Assembly: GCA_026981985.1 (NCBI GenBank)
Contig: JALSHZ010000107.1
Span: 1 to 51,592 of the forward strand
Length of the DNA: 51,592 nt
Source: Gammaproteobacteria bacterium
GTDB taxonomy: Bacteria > Pseudomonadota > Gammaproteobacteria > UWMA-0217
Direction: 5' to 3'
A model generated the notes under the pieces. That model worked only from the letters and a program-made list of their open reading frames with translations. It did no database searches and was not told the DNA's origin. The position numbers and the translations under genes were made by a program. Of the stretch, positions 36,275 to 45,698 are shown in pieces; the stretch's first letter is position 1; every line of letters starts with the position of its first letter.

Positions 36275-38342
36275 ACAAAAGGATTTGCTGATCGAGATCG
36301 GCACAGAAGAATTACCACCGAAGGCGCTGCCGAAGCTCTCTGCCAGTTTTACTGATGGCATCGTCAAGGGCTTGAAAGAGCAGGGGTTGGCTTTTGCCGA
36401 TGTCGCCCCTTTCGCATCGCCACGGCGTCTGGCCGTGCTGATTCGCGATCTCGATGTCCGCCAGGCTGACAAGGCGGTGGAGCGTCGCGGTCCTGCATTG
36501 CAGGCAGCGTTCGATGCGCAGGGCAACCCCACGAAGGCCGCCGAAGGTTTTGCACGCTCTTGTGGCGTCAGTGTGGATGCGCTCGACAAGGTGGAAACCG
36601 ACAAGGGAGCGTGGCTCTATTTTCGCAGCATGCAGGAAGGTCAGGCGACTGATGCATTGATCCCGGAGATCATCGAGGCAGCACTTGCCAATCTGCCGAT
36701 TCCCAAGCGAATGCGTTGGGGGGCCGGTGAAGCGCAGTTCGTGCGGCCGGTACACTGGCTGATCATTCTGTTTGGCGACGAGGTGATTCCGGCGACCATT
36801 CTTGGTGTGGCTGCGGGCAGCACGACACGCGGGCACCGCTTTCATCACCCTGACACGCTGGAGATCAGTGCGCCGGCGGATTATGCCGAGATCCTGGCAA
36901 GCCGGGGCTATGTGGTGGCGGATTTCAACCGCCGCCGGCAGATGATTCGCGAGCAGGTCGAAAAGGCAGCCGCCGACCTGGGCGGGGAAGCGCTGATCGA
37001 GGACGCGCTGCTTGATGAGGTGACCGCGCTGGTGGAGTGGCCGGTGGCGCTGGCGGGTGGTTTCGAGGAGAAGTTCCTCGAAGTGCCCCATGAAACCCTG
37101 ATCACGACAATGCAGGACAACCAGAAATACTTCGCCGTGTTCGACAGCAACAAGCGCCTGCTGCCTCACTTCATCACCATTGCGAACATCGACAGCAGCA
37201 ACCCTGCCGTGGTGATCGAGGGCAACGAACGGGTCATTCGCCCCCGCTTTGCTGATGCCGTGTTCTTCTGGGAGCAGGATCAGAAGCAGAAGCTGGCTGA
37301 TCGTATCGAGGCGCTCAAGCAGATCCTGTTTCAGCAGAAGCTGGGTACTTTGTACGACAAGTCACAGCGGGTGAAAGCACTGGCCCGTGAGATCGCCGAA
37401 CGCATTGGTGCCGATGTCGAGCAGGCCGAACGGGCGGCGGAGCTTGCCAAGTGCGACTTGATGACAGCGATGGTCGGTGAGTTCCCCAAGCTGCAGGGCA
37501 TCGCCGGGCGTTACTACGCGGCACTCGATGGCGAGCCTGCCGAGGTGGCTGCGGCCATGGAAGAGCAATACATGCCGCGCCACGCTGGTGATGACCTGCC
37601 TGCCGGCCAAACGGGTCAGGTACTGGCATTGGCCGACAGAATCGACACACTGGTGGGGATTTTTGGCATTGGGCAGAAGCCCACTGGCGCCAAAGACCCC
37701 TTTGCGCTGCGTCGCGCTGCACTGGGGGTGTTGCGCATCATCATCGAGCGTGAGTTGCCGCTGGATCTGCGCCTGTTGTATCAATCTGCCGCCGACTTGC
37801 TCGGTGAGCGTCTGGAAGACAAGCAAGCGGTGGACAGTTGCCTTGAATACACGCTGGAGCGCCTGAAGGCTTTCTACCAGGATCAGGGTGTCGCGGTCGA
37901 TGTCATCGACGCCGTGCTGATCCAGCAGCCGACCCGCCCATTGGATTTCGATCATCGCGTCAAGGCCGTGTCGGCATTCAGGAAACTTGAGCAGGCGGAG
38001 AGCCTGGCCGCCGCCAACAAGCGGATCGGCAATATTCTGAAGAAGGTCGATCACTCGCTACCGGAGCAGATCGATGTATCGCTGCTGCAGGAAGACGCCG
38101 AGCGGGCGCTGTATCAGCAGCTGGAACAACTCAAGCCGGACGCGCTGGCAATGTTCGACAGCGGTGACTACGAGGCAGCGCTGATGCGCCTGGCTGGACT
38201 TCGGGAAACGGTGGACCGCTTCTTCGATGATGTCATGGTGATGGTTGACGACCCGGCACTGCAACGCAACCGCCTGGCGCTGCTGAATCAGCTGCGTGGC
38301 CTGTTTCTGCGGGTGGCGGATCTGTCGCGGTTGCAGTATTGA
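36267..38342 (+). CDS. glyS: Glycine--tRNA ligase beta subunit
   Basis: 691 residues, full length. Begins [21 protein letters not shown], with AGGAGG inside the end of glyQ as ribosome site. Contains the HD-like and anticodon-binding parts ([36 protein letters not shown]). The beta subunit supports tRNA recognition. In many gammaproteobacteria gmhB follows glyS directly; here a minus-strand gene pair of about 2.5 kb lies between them. Confidence 0.97.
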   Translation: MAEQKDLLIEIGTEELPPKALPKLSASFTDGIVKGLKEQGLAFADVAPFASPRRLAVLIRDLDVRQADKAVERRGPALQAAFDAQGNPTKAAEGFARSCGVSVDALDKVETDKGAWLYFRSMQEGQATDALIPEIIEAALANLPIPKRMRWGAGEAQFVRPVHWLIILFGDEVIPATILGVAAGSTTRGHRFHHPDTLEISAPADYAEILASRGYVVADFNRRRQMIREQVEKAAADLGGEALIEDALLDEVTALVEWPVALAGGFEEKFLEVPHETLITTMQDNQKYFAVFDSNKRLLPHFITIANIDSSNPAVVIEGNERVIRPRFADAVFFWEQDQKQKLADRIEALKQILFQQKLGTLYDKSQRVKALAREIAERIGADVEQAERAAELAKCDLMTAMVGEFPKLQGIAGRYYAALDGEPAEVAAAMEEQYMPRHAGDDLPAGQTGQVLALADRIDTLVGIFGIGQKPTGAKDPFALRRAALGVLRIIIERELPLDLRLLYQSAADLLGERLEDKQAVDSCLEYTLERLKAFYQDQGVAVDVIDAVLIQQPTRPLDFDHRVKAVSAFRKLEQAESLAAANKRIGNILKKVDHSLPEQIDVSLLQEDAERALYQQLEQLKPDALAMFDSGDYEAALMRLAGLRETVDRFFDDVMVMVDDPALQRNRLALLNQLRGLFLRVADLSRLQY

Positions 38343-38345
38343 TCT

Positions 38346-38480
38346 GGCCCGGATTTCTCACCAGTTCACTGCTGCGACCGCCCAAAGCGGTGCGCTGACT
38401 GGCGTTCACTCGGTCGTGAACGCCAGCCATCACGCCACCTTGAGCGGCCTCGCTATACGACCTGGTGAGAAGTCCGGGCT
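38346..38480. repeat. Dispersed palindromic intergenic repeat, copy A
   Basis: About 135 bp bounded by inverted ends gcccggatttctcaccag and ctggtgagaagtccgggc, with inner hairpins (tggcgttcact / gtgaacgcca). Related to 31060-31200 and perhaps 30509-30535. Non-coding; sits right after glyS. Confidence 0.75.
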
Positions 38481-38496
38481 CGCGCAATGCGAGCCC
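38476..38496 (+). terminator. Hairpin after glyS
   Basis: Perfect 8-bp stem GGGCTCGC / GCGAGCCC with a 5-nt loop, overlapping the end of the repeat. The T-rich stretch (cttttattctt) starts only 18 bp later, so terminator function is uncertain. Confidence 0.4.
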
Positions 38497-38515
38497 ATTC
38501 TGACCAATCGCCCTT

Positions 38516-39598
38516 TTATTCTTCCTTGATCTCGAACTCGACCCGCCGATTCAATTGGCGGCCTGCCGCTGTCGTGTTGTCGGCGATCGGATGCTGCTTG
38601 CCATGGCTTATGCGCTCCAGACGCTGTGCGTTGATACCCCGGTCGATGAGGGCGTTGGCTGCGGCGTTGGCCCGTTTCAGGCCGAGTGCCTGATTGTAGC
38701 GTTCTGAGCCTTCTGCATCGGTATGTCCGTGGACGCGCAGTTCGATATCCTGGTGTGCCTTGAGTTCGGCGGCGACGTGATCGAGTTTCTGCTCAGCAGC
38801 AGCTGAGAGTTCATATCGGTCGAACTCGAACAGGATGGTCGGCAATGTTAGGCTGGTTGTGGGCGCCGGCGGTGGCTCGGGTGTGAGCGGCGGCATTGTG
38901 GGGGTGACCGCTGCAACGGGTGCTGGTGCCTTGCTTGTGCGTGGTGTATGCGAACGTCCGAACCGCTTGATCAGGCCGATCGAAAACGCTTTGGCATCCT
39001 CGTCGAAAGAGATGAACTCGATACGCGCGGCAAAACCATTCGACCAGCCGTATTCCAGGCCGGCACCAAGATGCAGATCCCAGTCCTTGCGTTGGCGATG
39101 GATGATATTGGCGGAGGAGGTATCGAGCTTGCCGATGCCGATGCGACCAAAGAATGACAGGCCTTCGCGTCGATAGTAGCCCTCGTCATCAGGATAGCCG
39201 GGATAGTCGCTGCCAGAGCGGGAGTTGAACAGATAGCCAATCGCGCTGACCCCACCGTACTTGTAGTCGATTTCTCCCGCGTGACTCCGGGAGGTCTCGT
39301 CAGCAATACCTGCCTCGCCGAGCCTCGAGTAGAAACCCTCGACGCTCAGTCGTTTGCTGAGATCGAACCCGAGTGTGAGCGTCGCCCCGGTGCTACTGTC
39401 ATCGTCCTGGATGAACCCGGTATCACGTGTGTCGGGTTCGAGTGTCGACGCAGAGAGACCGCCGCCAAGATAGAGCCGCTGAGGGAAATCTCTGGCTGCC
39501 GCCATCTCGGCAGCCAGCAGCGGTGTAGCAATACTGGCTGCAATGCAGCTGGACAGCACCAGTCTTTGCAAGCAGGGTTTATGGTGGCGAATGTTCAT
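38516..39598 (-). CDS. OmpA-family outer-membrane protein (unfused paralogue)
   Basis: 360 residues. Signal peptide of about 30 residues (LVLSSCIAASIATPLLAA-E). An OmpA-like barrel (about 37-210) shares the pattern YLGxGxxxxxLEP, SVEGFYSRLGEA, GEIDYKYGG and GAGLEYGW...FDEDA...LIKRFGR with the two large fusions, so the three barrels are paralogues. Pro-rich linker (about 215-250), no TSP3 repeats, and an OmpA C-terminal domain (FEFDRYELSAAAEQKL; GHTDAEGSERYNQALGLKRA; NRRVEFEI) that binds peptidoglycan. Its ATG overlaps the stop of the upstream gene (ATGA), so translation is probably coupled. Confidence 0.92.
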   Translation of the reverse strand: MNIRHHKPCLQRLVLSSCIAASIATPLLAAEMAAARDFPQRLYLGGGLSASTLEPDTRDTGFIQDDDSSTGATLTLGFDLSKRLSVEGFYSRLGEAGIADETSRSHAGEIDYKYGGVSAIGYLFNSRSGSDYPGYPDDEGYYRREGLSFFGRIGIGKLDTSSANIIHRQRKDWDLHLGAGLEYGWSNGFAARIEFISFDEDAKAFSIGLIKRFGRSHTPRTSKAPAPVAAVTPTMPPLTPEPPPAPTTSLTLPTILFEFDRYELSAAAEQKLDHVAAELKAHQDIELRVHGHTDAEGSERYNQALGLKRANAAANALIDRGINAQRLERISHGKQHPIADNTTAAGRQLNRRVEFEIKEE

Positions 39599-41061
39599 TG
39601 CTGCGCCCTCGTTGCCAGGCGGTGTCGGCGCAGACCGACAAGCGCCAATGGGGCCAGCAGCCAGCCCAGGCTCCCTGCACCATGTCCTTGCAGTCCGGTT
39701 TCGATCAGCCGCTGAGCCGACCCGGTATCGGCGAGTACGGCAGTTGGTGTCGGTGTTGATGCGGGTATTCTGGTTCCTGGCAGTGGTGTCACGGTGATCT
39801 GGATACGTGCTTCGCTGCTACCACCATTGCCGTCGCTGATTTGGTAGATCAGGAAGTCGTCGCCGCTGAAACCGGTATCGGAGGTGTATCTGATCACCTC
39901 GCCAATGACCGTAGCGGTACCATGCGCTGGCGGCTTGCTAATGGTCAGCTGCAGCGGATCGTTTTCGGGATCGCTGTCGTTGCTCAGTGGCGCGATGTCG
40001 ACAGGCTCACCCGTGTTGGCAGTGGCGTTGTCCGGTTGCGCAAGCGGTGGCTGGTTGATGGGCGCCAATTGCAGATTGCCGCCGGTGCCCAAATGGAAAT
40101 CTGCATCATCGATGTCATTGTGCGAGCTGGTGTCGCGGGGGAATGTTTCCGGGGCGGTCAGATCGTGCTGATCTGGATCGATGTCTTTCGCGAATGCCGA
40201 AATGCCATAGTATTTTTGTCCGGGTGCAATGCCGAGGTCGAGCAGTGAAACGAATGCAAAGCCGAGTGCTTCCGGTTGTGAGCTGCGTGCGACCATGAAT
40301 CCGTTGGGTGACTTGCTGCTATTGGAAAGAAAGTCGTTCAGGGTGTAGATGTTGGTGATGCCGTACTGAACCTTCGTGGTGTCGGCATAGCCGCTTTCGT
40401 GGATCCGGACGAGTGGGCCATACGCGTCCGGTTGGCCATCGGCGCCCAGCGACAGTATTGCGGCGATCTGGATCGGGTTGTTACCGCTTTTTTCCAGCAC
40501 GGTGTGTCCAGCGAGCGCCAGTTCGCTGGAGGGTGCGATGATTCCCTGGCTATAGATCAGGTCGACGCGCTCGATATTCTTGTGTGAATAGCGCCATGGG
40601 CCGGCGTTGGTGAACACGTCGAGCGCACCAATATTGGCGACATTGCCGGCAATGATCTCCGCCAGTGGGCAGTCTCCAGGGGTGCCCGGCAGCGTGGCCT
40701 GGTATTGCCGGGCTGTGCCAGCCGTTTCCGCATAGATAGCGCAGGGCTCTCCAGTGGCATTGGGATTATCGATGCGGACGATCTGAACTCGATCAGGCTG
40801 AATGGGGTTGTACGCAAGCGTTTGATCCTGGTAGACGAATGATTCGATCTTGAGATCGACACCCAGACCCCAGCGATAGCTGCTGTCGTCGACAATATAG
40901 CTTGAAGGGACTGCTGGCACCGAGGTGGTATTGACGAGAGAAACCTCTCCGCGTGCCATTGCGCTGCCTACCGGTGCGGCTGTGGCTGCCACGAGAATTA
41001 GTGTCCGCAGTATTTTGCCGTATCGGTGCTGTTTCAACGGAGGCGTGTACGAATTGTTCAT
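39595..41061 (-). CDS. Exported cadherin-like/Big-type surface protein with GlyGly-CTERM-like tail
   Basis: 488 residues with a signal peptide (LRTLILVAATAAPVGSAMA-RG). Residues about 35-325 are an unassigned beta-rich domain (ESFVYQDQTLAYNPIQPDRVQ; WRYSHKNIERVDLIYSQGII). Residues about 338-425 are an Ig/cadherin-like repeat (PPLAQPDNATANTGEPVDI ... DDFLIYQISDGNGGSSEA). The C-terminus GAGSLGWLLAPLALVGLRRHR followed by eight residues has the Gly-rich/hydrophobic/Arg arrangement of GlyGly-CTERM sorting signals, which are cleaved by rhombosortase in known systems. The next gene, overlapping by 4 bp, encodes the OmpA partner. Confidence 0.8.
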   Translation of the reverse strand: MNNSYTPPLKQHRYGKILRTLILVAATAAPVGSAMARGEVSLVNTTSVPAVPSSYIVDDSSYRWGLGVDLKIESFVYQDQTLAYNPIQPDRVQIVRIDNPNATGEPCAIYAETAGTARQYQATLPGTPGDCPLAEIIAGNVANIGALDVFTNAGPWRYSHKNIERVDLIYSQGIIAPSSELALAGHTVLEKSGNNPIQIAAILSLGADGQPDAYGPLVRIHESGYADTTKVQYGITNIYTLNDFLSNSSKSPNGFMVARSSQPEALGFAFVSLLDLGIAPGQKYYGISAFAKDIDPDQHDLTAPETFPRDTSSHNDIDDADFHLGTGGNLQLAPINQPPLAQPDNATANTGEPVDIAPLSNDSDPENDPLQLTISKPPAHGTATVIGEVIRYTSDTGFSGDDFLIYQISDGNGGSSEARIQITVTPLPGTRIPASTPTPTAVLADTGSAQRLIETGLQGHGAGSLGWLLAPLALVGLRRHRLATRAQQ

Positions 41062-41190
41062 GACCCAGAGTCCTTTCTGTTATTGGTTTTGGTGTAGCGG
41101 GGGCAAGGTTAAGTCTGTTTTCGCAGAAATATGTTGTTCGATTTCACTAAAATCATGTGCTTGGCAGTGAAAACTTGTAAATTGTGTGAG

Positions 41191-41745
41191 ATGTACAACG
41201 TAATTATCGATCGAGACGGGGTAGTCAACAGAGACTCGGATCATTTCATCAAGTCAGTGGATGAGTGGGTTGCGCTGCCCGGTAGCCTGGAGGCGATTGC
41301 CCGTCTCAGTCAGGCGCAGGTGGCTGTGCATGTCGCGACCAACCAGTCGGGGATTGCGCGTGGTCTGTTCACGTTGGCGGAACTTGATGCTATGCATCGG
41401 AAGTTCCGCCAACAGCTCGCGGGCTATGGGGGGGAGGTGGCGTCGATACACTACTGCCCGCATGGGCCAGACGACGATTGCGACTGCCGCAAGCCGCGGC
41501 CAGGTATGTATCAGCAGATTGCGGCGGCGTTTGGTTTCAGCCTGGAAGGGGTGCCCGTGGTGGGCGATTCACTGCGTGATCTGCAAGCCGCGGTCGAAGT
41601 CGGTGCCCGGCCGATTCTGGTTCGAACCGGAAAAGGCGAGCGAACACTGGCGGCAGGCGGGTTGCCTGAGAACACGCAGGTCTATTGCGATTTGAGCGAG
41701 TTTGTCGATAACTGGCTGGCGGCAGGGCGTGGCCAGCCGCCGTAG
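41191..41745 (+). CDS. gmhB: D-glycero-beta-D-manno-heptose 1,7-bisphosphate 7-phosphatase
   Basis: 184 residues from the ATG at 41191 (MYNVIIDRDGVVN); the frame extends to 41131 but the HAD motif normally begins within ten residues. HAD motifs: DRDGVVN (nucleophile and acid Asp), TNQSGIARG, KPRPGMY (Lys), GDSLRDLQAA. The Zn loop CPHGPDDDCDC is typical of GmhB. It makes heptose 1-phosphate for the lipopolysaccharide core. Normally beside glyS; here separated from it by the OmpA gene pair. Confidence 0.94.
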   Translation: MYNVIIDRDGVVNRDSDHFIKSVDEWVALPGSLEAIARLSQAQVAVHVATNQSGIARGLFTLAELDAMHRKFRQQLAGYGGEVASIHYCPHGPDDDCDCRKPRPGMYQQIAAAFGFSLEGVPVVGDSLRDLQAAVEVGARPILVRTGKGERTLAAGGLPENTQVYCDLSEFVDNWLAAGRGQPP

Positions 41746-41747
41746 CG

Positions 41748-41767
41748 GGTGGCGTTACTTCGCCACC
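41748..41767. terminator. Hairpin at the gmhB / M48 protease convergence
   Basis: A 7-bp stem GGTGGCG / CGCCACC around ttactt, spanning the 9-bp gap and the stop codon of the M48 gene. No T-run, so weak. Confidence 0.35.
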
Positions 41768-43296
41768 GGCCGAGCCGACACGATGGCAGCACGTACGGAG
41801 TCGATGCCGCTTTCGTTCTTGTTGAGGCCGAGATCGACGACTTCGCGGGTCTTTGCCTTCAGGGTGCCGTGAATCGGCTTTTGGATCTGGCGCTCGCGCC
41901 CGCTGCTGTCGACGAAGTTGATGGCAATGACGAGCCCGGTCATGTCTGTCGGCGTCAGATTGGCCAGTTCGGCCTTGTAGCGACCGGATTTGTCGATGCC
42001 GGTACGCACCTGAATGTACTGTGAGGGGTTGCTGCCCAGATCGAGCGCGATCAGTTCGTTGTAGGACTTGAGGCCGATGGCACTCTTGTCGTTGGCGCCT
42101 TTCTGGAAGTACGTTTTTGCGGTGCGCAGGTCACCGCGCTTTTTGGCGATGACACCGAGCTGGTAATAGGCATCCGAGGTGGGCAGCAATTCCAGGCTCG
42201 CCTTCAGATCACGTTCTGCCTCTGCCTCCATGCCGAGTTTGGCTTCGATCAGGCCACGATTCAGGCGATTACGAAAGAATTTCGGGTTGAGATCGACGGC
42301 GGTGTCGTAGTAGCGCTTGGCGACATCGTAGCGCCCCGCCTTTGCCTCGGCATCGCCCAGCAATGCATAGAACAAGCTTTCTGCTGGTTCCACTGTAATG
42401 GCCTGGCGTGCCAGTGCCCGTGCGAGATCGACATCACCTTCGGCCAGTGCTTTACGGCCTTGTTCGTAGTCTTTGTAGGCCTGCTTGGTGCTTTTCAGCC
42501 GCGCGACCATTTTCTGATAGCGCTCTTTGCCTTTGATGCCGCCGGAAGGGAATTTCTTCAACGCCTCAAGGTTGTTCTGAACCCGCTCCTGCGATGGCGG
42601 GTGACTGGCGAACAACCCTTCGACCCAGCCGGGGCTGCGGTTGTTGGCAAGACGCACGAAGATACGTTGCAATTCGACGGCCTCGGCTGGGTCGTAACCT
42701 GCCTTCGCCATGTATTTCATGCCGTAGTAATCGGATTCGCGTTCGGCATCGCGGCCATATTTCAAGGTCAGCAGTTGGGCGCCGAGCCCTGCGCCCAGTT
42801 GTGCCAGCTGGGCATAGTCTTTGTTCCGGGTGCCTACCGCCGTGGCGAATACCGCCCCCTGCAACAGTACGCTTTTCGACATCTGCCGTGCCGTGTGTTT
42901 TGCAGCGGCGTGGACGATTTCATGCCCCAGCACTGCCGCGAGCTGGGCTTCATTCTCCAGCTCGGTCAGCAGGCCGCGATTGATGGCGATCTTGCCACCC
43001 GGCAGCGCCCAGGCATTGGGGGTGGAGTCGTTGATGACGCTGAACTCATAAGGCAGCTTCCTGTCAGCGACCGCCGCAAGCTTCTGTCCGACTTCCCGTA
43101 CATAGGCCACCAGCTTTTCGTCGGCCACATAATCGCCACCTTGCACTTGCCGCAGTGGCGCGTAGTTCTGCTTGCCGATTTCCAGTTCCTGCGCTTCAGA
43201 GACAAGTGATAGCTCACGCTTGCCGGTCACCGGGTTGACGGCACAGCCAGAAATAAAGACGACGCTGGCGATGAGTGTAACGAGAAGCTTTTTCAT
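41755..43296 (-). CDS. M48-family metalloprotease lipoprotein with TPR repeats
   Basis: 513 residues. Lipoprotein signal with lipobox ISGC (Cys18). Peptidase domain with HEIVHAAAKH at 125-134 and the third ligand region ERESDYYGMKYMAKAGYDP. Residues about 270-420 are TPR-like (LARALARQAITVEPAESLFYALLGDAEAKAG). The last 90 residues form a beta-rich domain (YIQVRTGIDKSGRYKAELAN). The layout is near BepA/YfgC-like periplasmic proteases, which handle outer-membrane protein assembly or lipoprotein turnover, but the C-terminal domain is extra. Monocistronic, with AAGGAC ahead of the ATG. Confidence 0.9.
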   Translation of the reverse strand: MKKLLVTLIASVVFISGCAVNPVTGKRELSLVSEAQELEIGKQNYAPLRQVQGGDYVADEKLVAYVREVGQKLAAVADRKLPYEFSVINDSTPNAWALPGGKIAINRGLLTELENEAQLAAVLGHEIVHAAAKHTARQMSKSVLLQGAVFATAVGTRNKDYAQLAQLGAGLGAQLLTLKYGRDAERESDYYGMKYMAKAGYDPAEAVELQRIFVRLANNRSPGWVEGLFASHPPSQERVQNNLEALKKFPSGGIKGKERYQKMVARLKSTKQAYKDYEQGRKALAEGDVDLARALARQAITVEPAESLFYALLGDAEAKAGRYDVAKRYYDTAVDLNPKFFRNRLNRGLIEAKLGMEAEAERDLKASLELLPTSDAYYQLGVIAKKRGDLRTAKTYFQKGANDKSAIGLKSYNELIALDLGSNPSQYIQVRTGIDKSGRYKAELANLTPTDMTGLVIAINFVDSSGRERQIQKPIHGTLKAKTREVVDLGLNKNESGIDSVRAAIVSARPVAK

Positions 43297-43332
43297 GGCT
43301 TGAGTCCTTGCTGAGTTTACTGCCGCACCAGC

Positions 43333-43995
43333 CTATTTGGGCATCACGGTACGAGCGCCGTCTGGTCCGCCAAGAATGAGTACATCAGCAGGGCGGTAGG
43401 CAAAAATGCCGACGGTCACAACGCCTGGCAGCATGTTGATCTGTTGCTCTAATTTGACCGGCTCCATGATTTCGAGGTTATGGACGTCGAGAATGATATT
43501 GCCGTTATCGGTAACAAAGCCTTCGCGCAGGGTCGGCTGGCCGCCGAGCTTGACGAGCTGGCGGGCGATGAAGCTCTGCGCCATTGGAATGACTTCCACC
43601 GGCAGCGGGAACTTGCCCAGCACGCGAACGAGCTTGGATTCATCGGCGATACAAACGAATTTTTCGCTGGCACCGGCGACGATTTTTTCCCGCGTCAGCG
43701 CGCCACCGCCACCCTTGATCAAGTGGAGTTGTTCATTGGATTCATCTGCGCCATCAACATACAGCTGTAGATCGCCCACCTGATTCAGATCAAGAACCGG
43801 AATGCCGTGCCCGCGCAGTCGTTCGGCACTGGCTTCGGAGCTGGCCACCGTGCCGTCGATGCGGCTCTTTATTTTCGCCAGCAAGTCGATAAAGTGATTG
43901 GCGGTGGAGCCGGTACCGATACCGACGATCATGCCGTTTTCAACATATTCGATAGCCGCTTCTGCCGCCGCTTTTTTCATGTCATCTGCATTCAT
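43333..43995 (-). CDS. rpiA: Ribose-5-phosphate isomerase A
   Basis: 220 residues from the ATG at 43995, with GGAG upstream; a frame to 44043 is longer but overlaps the promoter region. Motifs [13 protein letters not shown] (phosphate loop), [31 protein letters not shown] and [11 protein letters not shown] are all present. It interconverts ribose 5-phosphate and ribulose 5-phosphate in the pentose phosphate and Calvin cycles. Divergent from ilvA, the usual gammaproteobacterial arrangement. Confidence 0.96.
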   Translation of the reverse strand: MNADDMKKAAAEAAIEYVENGMIVGIGTGSTANHFIDLLAKIKSRIDGTVASSEASAERLRGHGIPVLDLNQVGDLQLYVDGADESNEQLHLIKGGGGALTREKIVAGASEKFVCIADESKLVRVLGKFPLPVEVIPMAQSFIARQLVKLGGQPTLREGFVTDNGNIILDVHNLEIMEPVKLEQQINMLPGVVTVGIFAYRPADVLILGGPDGARTVMPK

Positions 43996-44088
43996 GCCTT
44001 TGTTCTCCAATTTTATTGCCTGCAGGGCCTTGCAATCATACACGGTGACAGGGTTTCACCTCAAAGTGCTTTCGGTTACGCTTCGTCG

Positions 44089-45597
44089 ATGGTTTCCATA
44101 GAAAAGATACTGACGGCACGCGTTTACGACGTTGCCAACCATACGCCGTTGGATATGGCGCCGCTGCTATCACAACGCCTGGGTAATCGTGTGCTACTCA
44201 AGCGTGAAGATTTGCAGCCGGTGTTTTCCTTCAAGTTGCGGGGCGCATATAACAAGATTTTTCATCTTTCGGATGAAGAAAAGGCGCGCGGCATTATCGC
44301 AGCATCGGCGGGTAATCATGCGCAGGGCGTGGCGCTTGCTGGCGCTGGTCTTGGTATCAAATCGGTGATTGTCATGCCGCGCACCACGCCCGACATCAAG
44401 GTTAAGGCGGTGCGCCGTCTGGGAGGCAAGGCCGTACTGCATGGTGACAGCTATGATGAGGCCTATGCGCATGCGATGGAGCTGGCTGCCGAGGAAGGTT
44501 TCACGTTCATCCATCCGTTTGATGATCCGCTGGTGATCGCCGGTCAGGGAACGGTCGCGATGGAATTGCTGCAACAGCATCCGGACCCCATCAAAGCTGT
44601 TTTCATCCCGGTCGGCGGTGGCGGTCTGATCGCTGGCATGGCCAGCTACATCAAGGCATTGCGGCCGGACATCAAGATTATCGGTGTCGAACCCGATGAC
44701 ACACCAACGCTGTATTCGGCGCTGGAACACAATCGCCGCGTGACGTTGAAAGAGATCGGTCTGTTCGCCGATGGTGTCGCGGTAAAGCAGATCGGCAAGA
44801 CGACATTCCCGTTGGCGAAAAAATATGTCGATGAAGTGGTGCTCGTCAGCACCGATGAGATGTGCGCGGCCATCAAGGATATTTTCGAGGACACGCGGTC
44901 GATGATGGAGCCGGCAGGCGCGCTGGGCATTGCCGGCCTGAAGAAGTATGTTCAAGCCACAGGCGTGAAGAATGAAACGCTGATTGCCATCAACAGTGGC
45001 GCCAATATGAATTTTGAGCGCCTGCGGCACGTGACCGAGCGTGCGGAGGTGGGTGAGCGGCGCGAAGCCTTACTGGCCGTGACCATTCCGGAAGAGCCGG
45101 GCAGCTTCAAGAAATTCTGCAGGACCATCGGCAACCGGGGTATCACGGAGTTCAACTATCGTTACTCCGATGCCCGCGATGCGCTGGTGTTCGCTGGTAT
45201 CAAGCTTACCGGAGGTGACGAGGAGCGGGAGGCCTTGATCTCGGAGCTGCGCGAAAAGAGCTATCCGGTACTCGATCTGACGGACAATGAGGTCGCCAAG
45301 GTTCATCTGCGCTACATGGTGGGTGGGCATGCGCCGGACATTGCAGATGAACTGGTTTACCGTTTCATCTTTCCCGAGCGCCCCGGCGCATTGCTGAAAT
45401 TTCTGACGGCAATGGGGCATCGCTGGAATATCAGCCTGTTCCACTATCGTAACCACGGTTCGGCCCACGGGCGCATTCTGGTGGGTATTCAGGTGCCGGT
45501 GGGGGAACGTCGTGAGTTTCGCGCGTCGCTGAAGAACCTGGGCTATCAGCACTGGGAGGAAACCGACAACCCGGTATACAAGCTATTCCTGAGTTAA
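44089..45597 (+). CDS. ilvA: Biosynthetic threonine dehydratase
   Basis: 502 residues from the ATG at 44089; the open frame extends back into rpiA on the other strand and that part is not coding. PLP lysine in FSFKLRGAYNK (K49), SAGNHAQGVA, glycine loop PVGGGGLIAG, and two regulatory ACT-like domains at the C-terminus (EEPGSFKKFCRTIGNRGITEFNYR; RPGALLKFLTAMGHRWNISLFHYR), as in the isoleucine-inhibited enzyme. It converts threonine to 2-oxobutanoate, the first step to isoleucine. Confidence 0.96.
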   Translation: MVSIEKILTARVYDVANHTPLDMAPLLSQRLGNRVLLKREDLQPVFSFKLRGAYNKIFHLSDEEKARGIIAASAGNHAQGVALAGAGLGIKSVIVMPRTTPDIKVKAVRRLGGKAVLHGDSYDEAYAHAMELAAEEGFTFIHPFDDPLVIAGQGTVAMELLQQHPDPIKAVFIPVGGGGLIAGMASYIKALRPDIKIIGVEPDDTPTLYSALEHNRRVTLKEIGLFADGVAVKQIGKTTFPLAKKYVDEVVLVSTDEMCAAIKDIFEDTRSMMEPAGALGIAGLKKYVQATGVKNETLIAINSGANMNFERLRHVTERAEVGERREALLAVTIPEEPGSFKKFCRTIGNRGITEFNYRYSDARDALVFAGIKLTGGDEEREALISELREKSYPVLDLTDNEVAKVHLRYMVGGHAPDIADELVYRFIFPERPGALLKFLTAMGHRWNISLFHYRNHGSAHGRILVGIQVPVGERREFRASLKNLGYQHWEETDNPVYKLFLS

Positions 45598-45698
45598 ATG
45601 GTAGGTAATACCCCTAGGTCATCAGGGGAAGTATCGTCAACCCTGCAAATCCTCTATGATCTAGACATCTTCTAAAAACAAGCAAGGTAGTTAAGAGA

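Noticed and set aside
43807-44088. N-terminal extension of ilvA
   Set aside because: This part lies antisense to rpiA, has no similarity to threonine dehydratases, and the family start MVSIEKILTARVYD fits the ATG at 44089.
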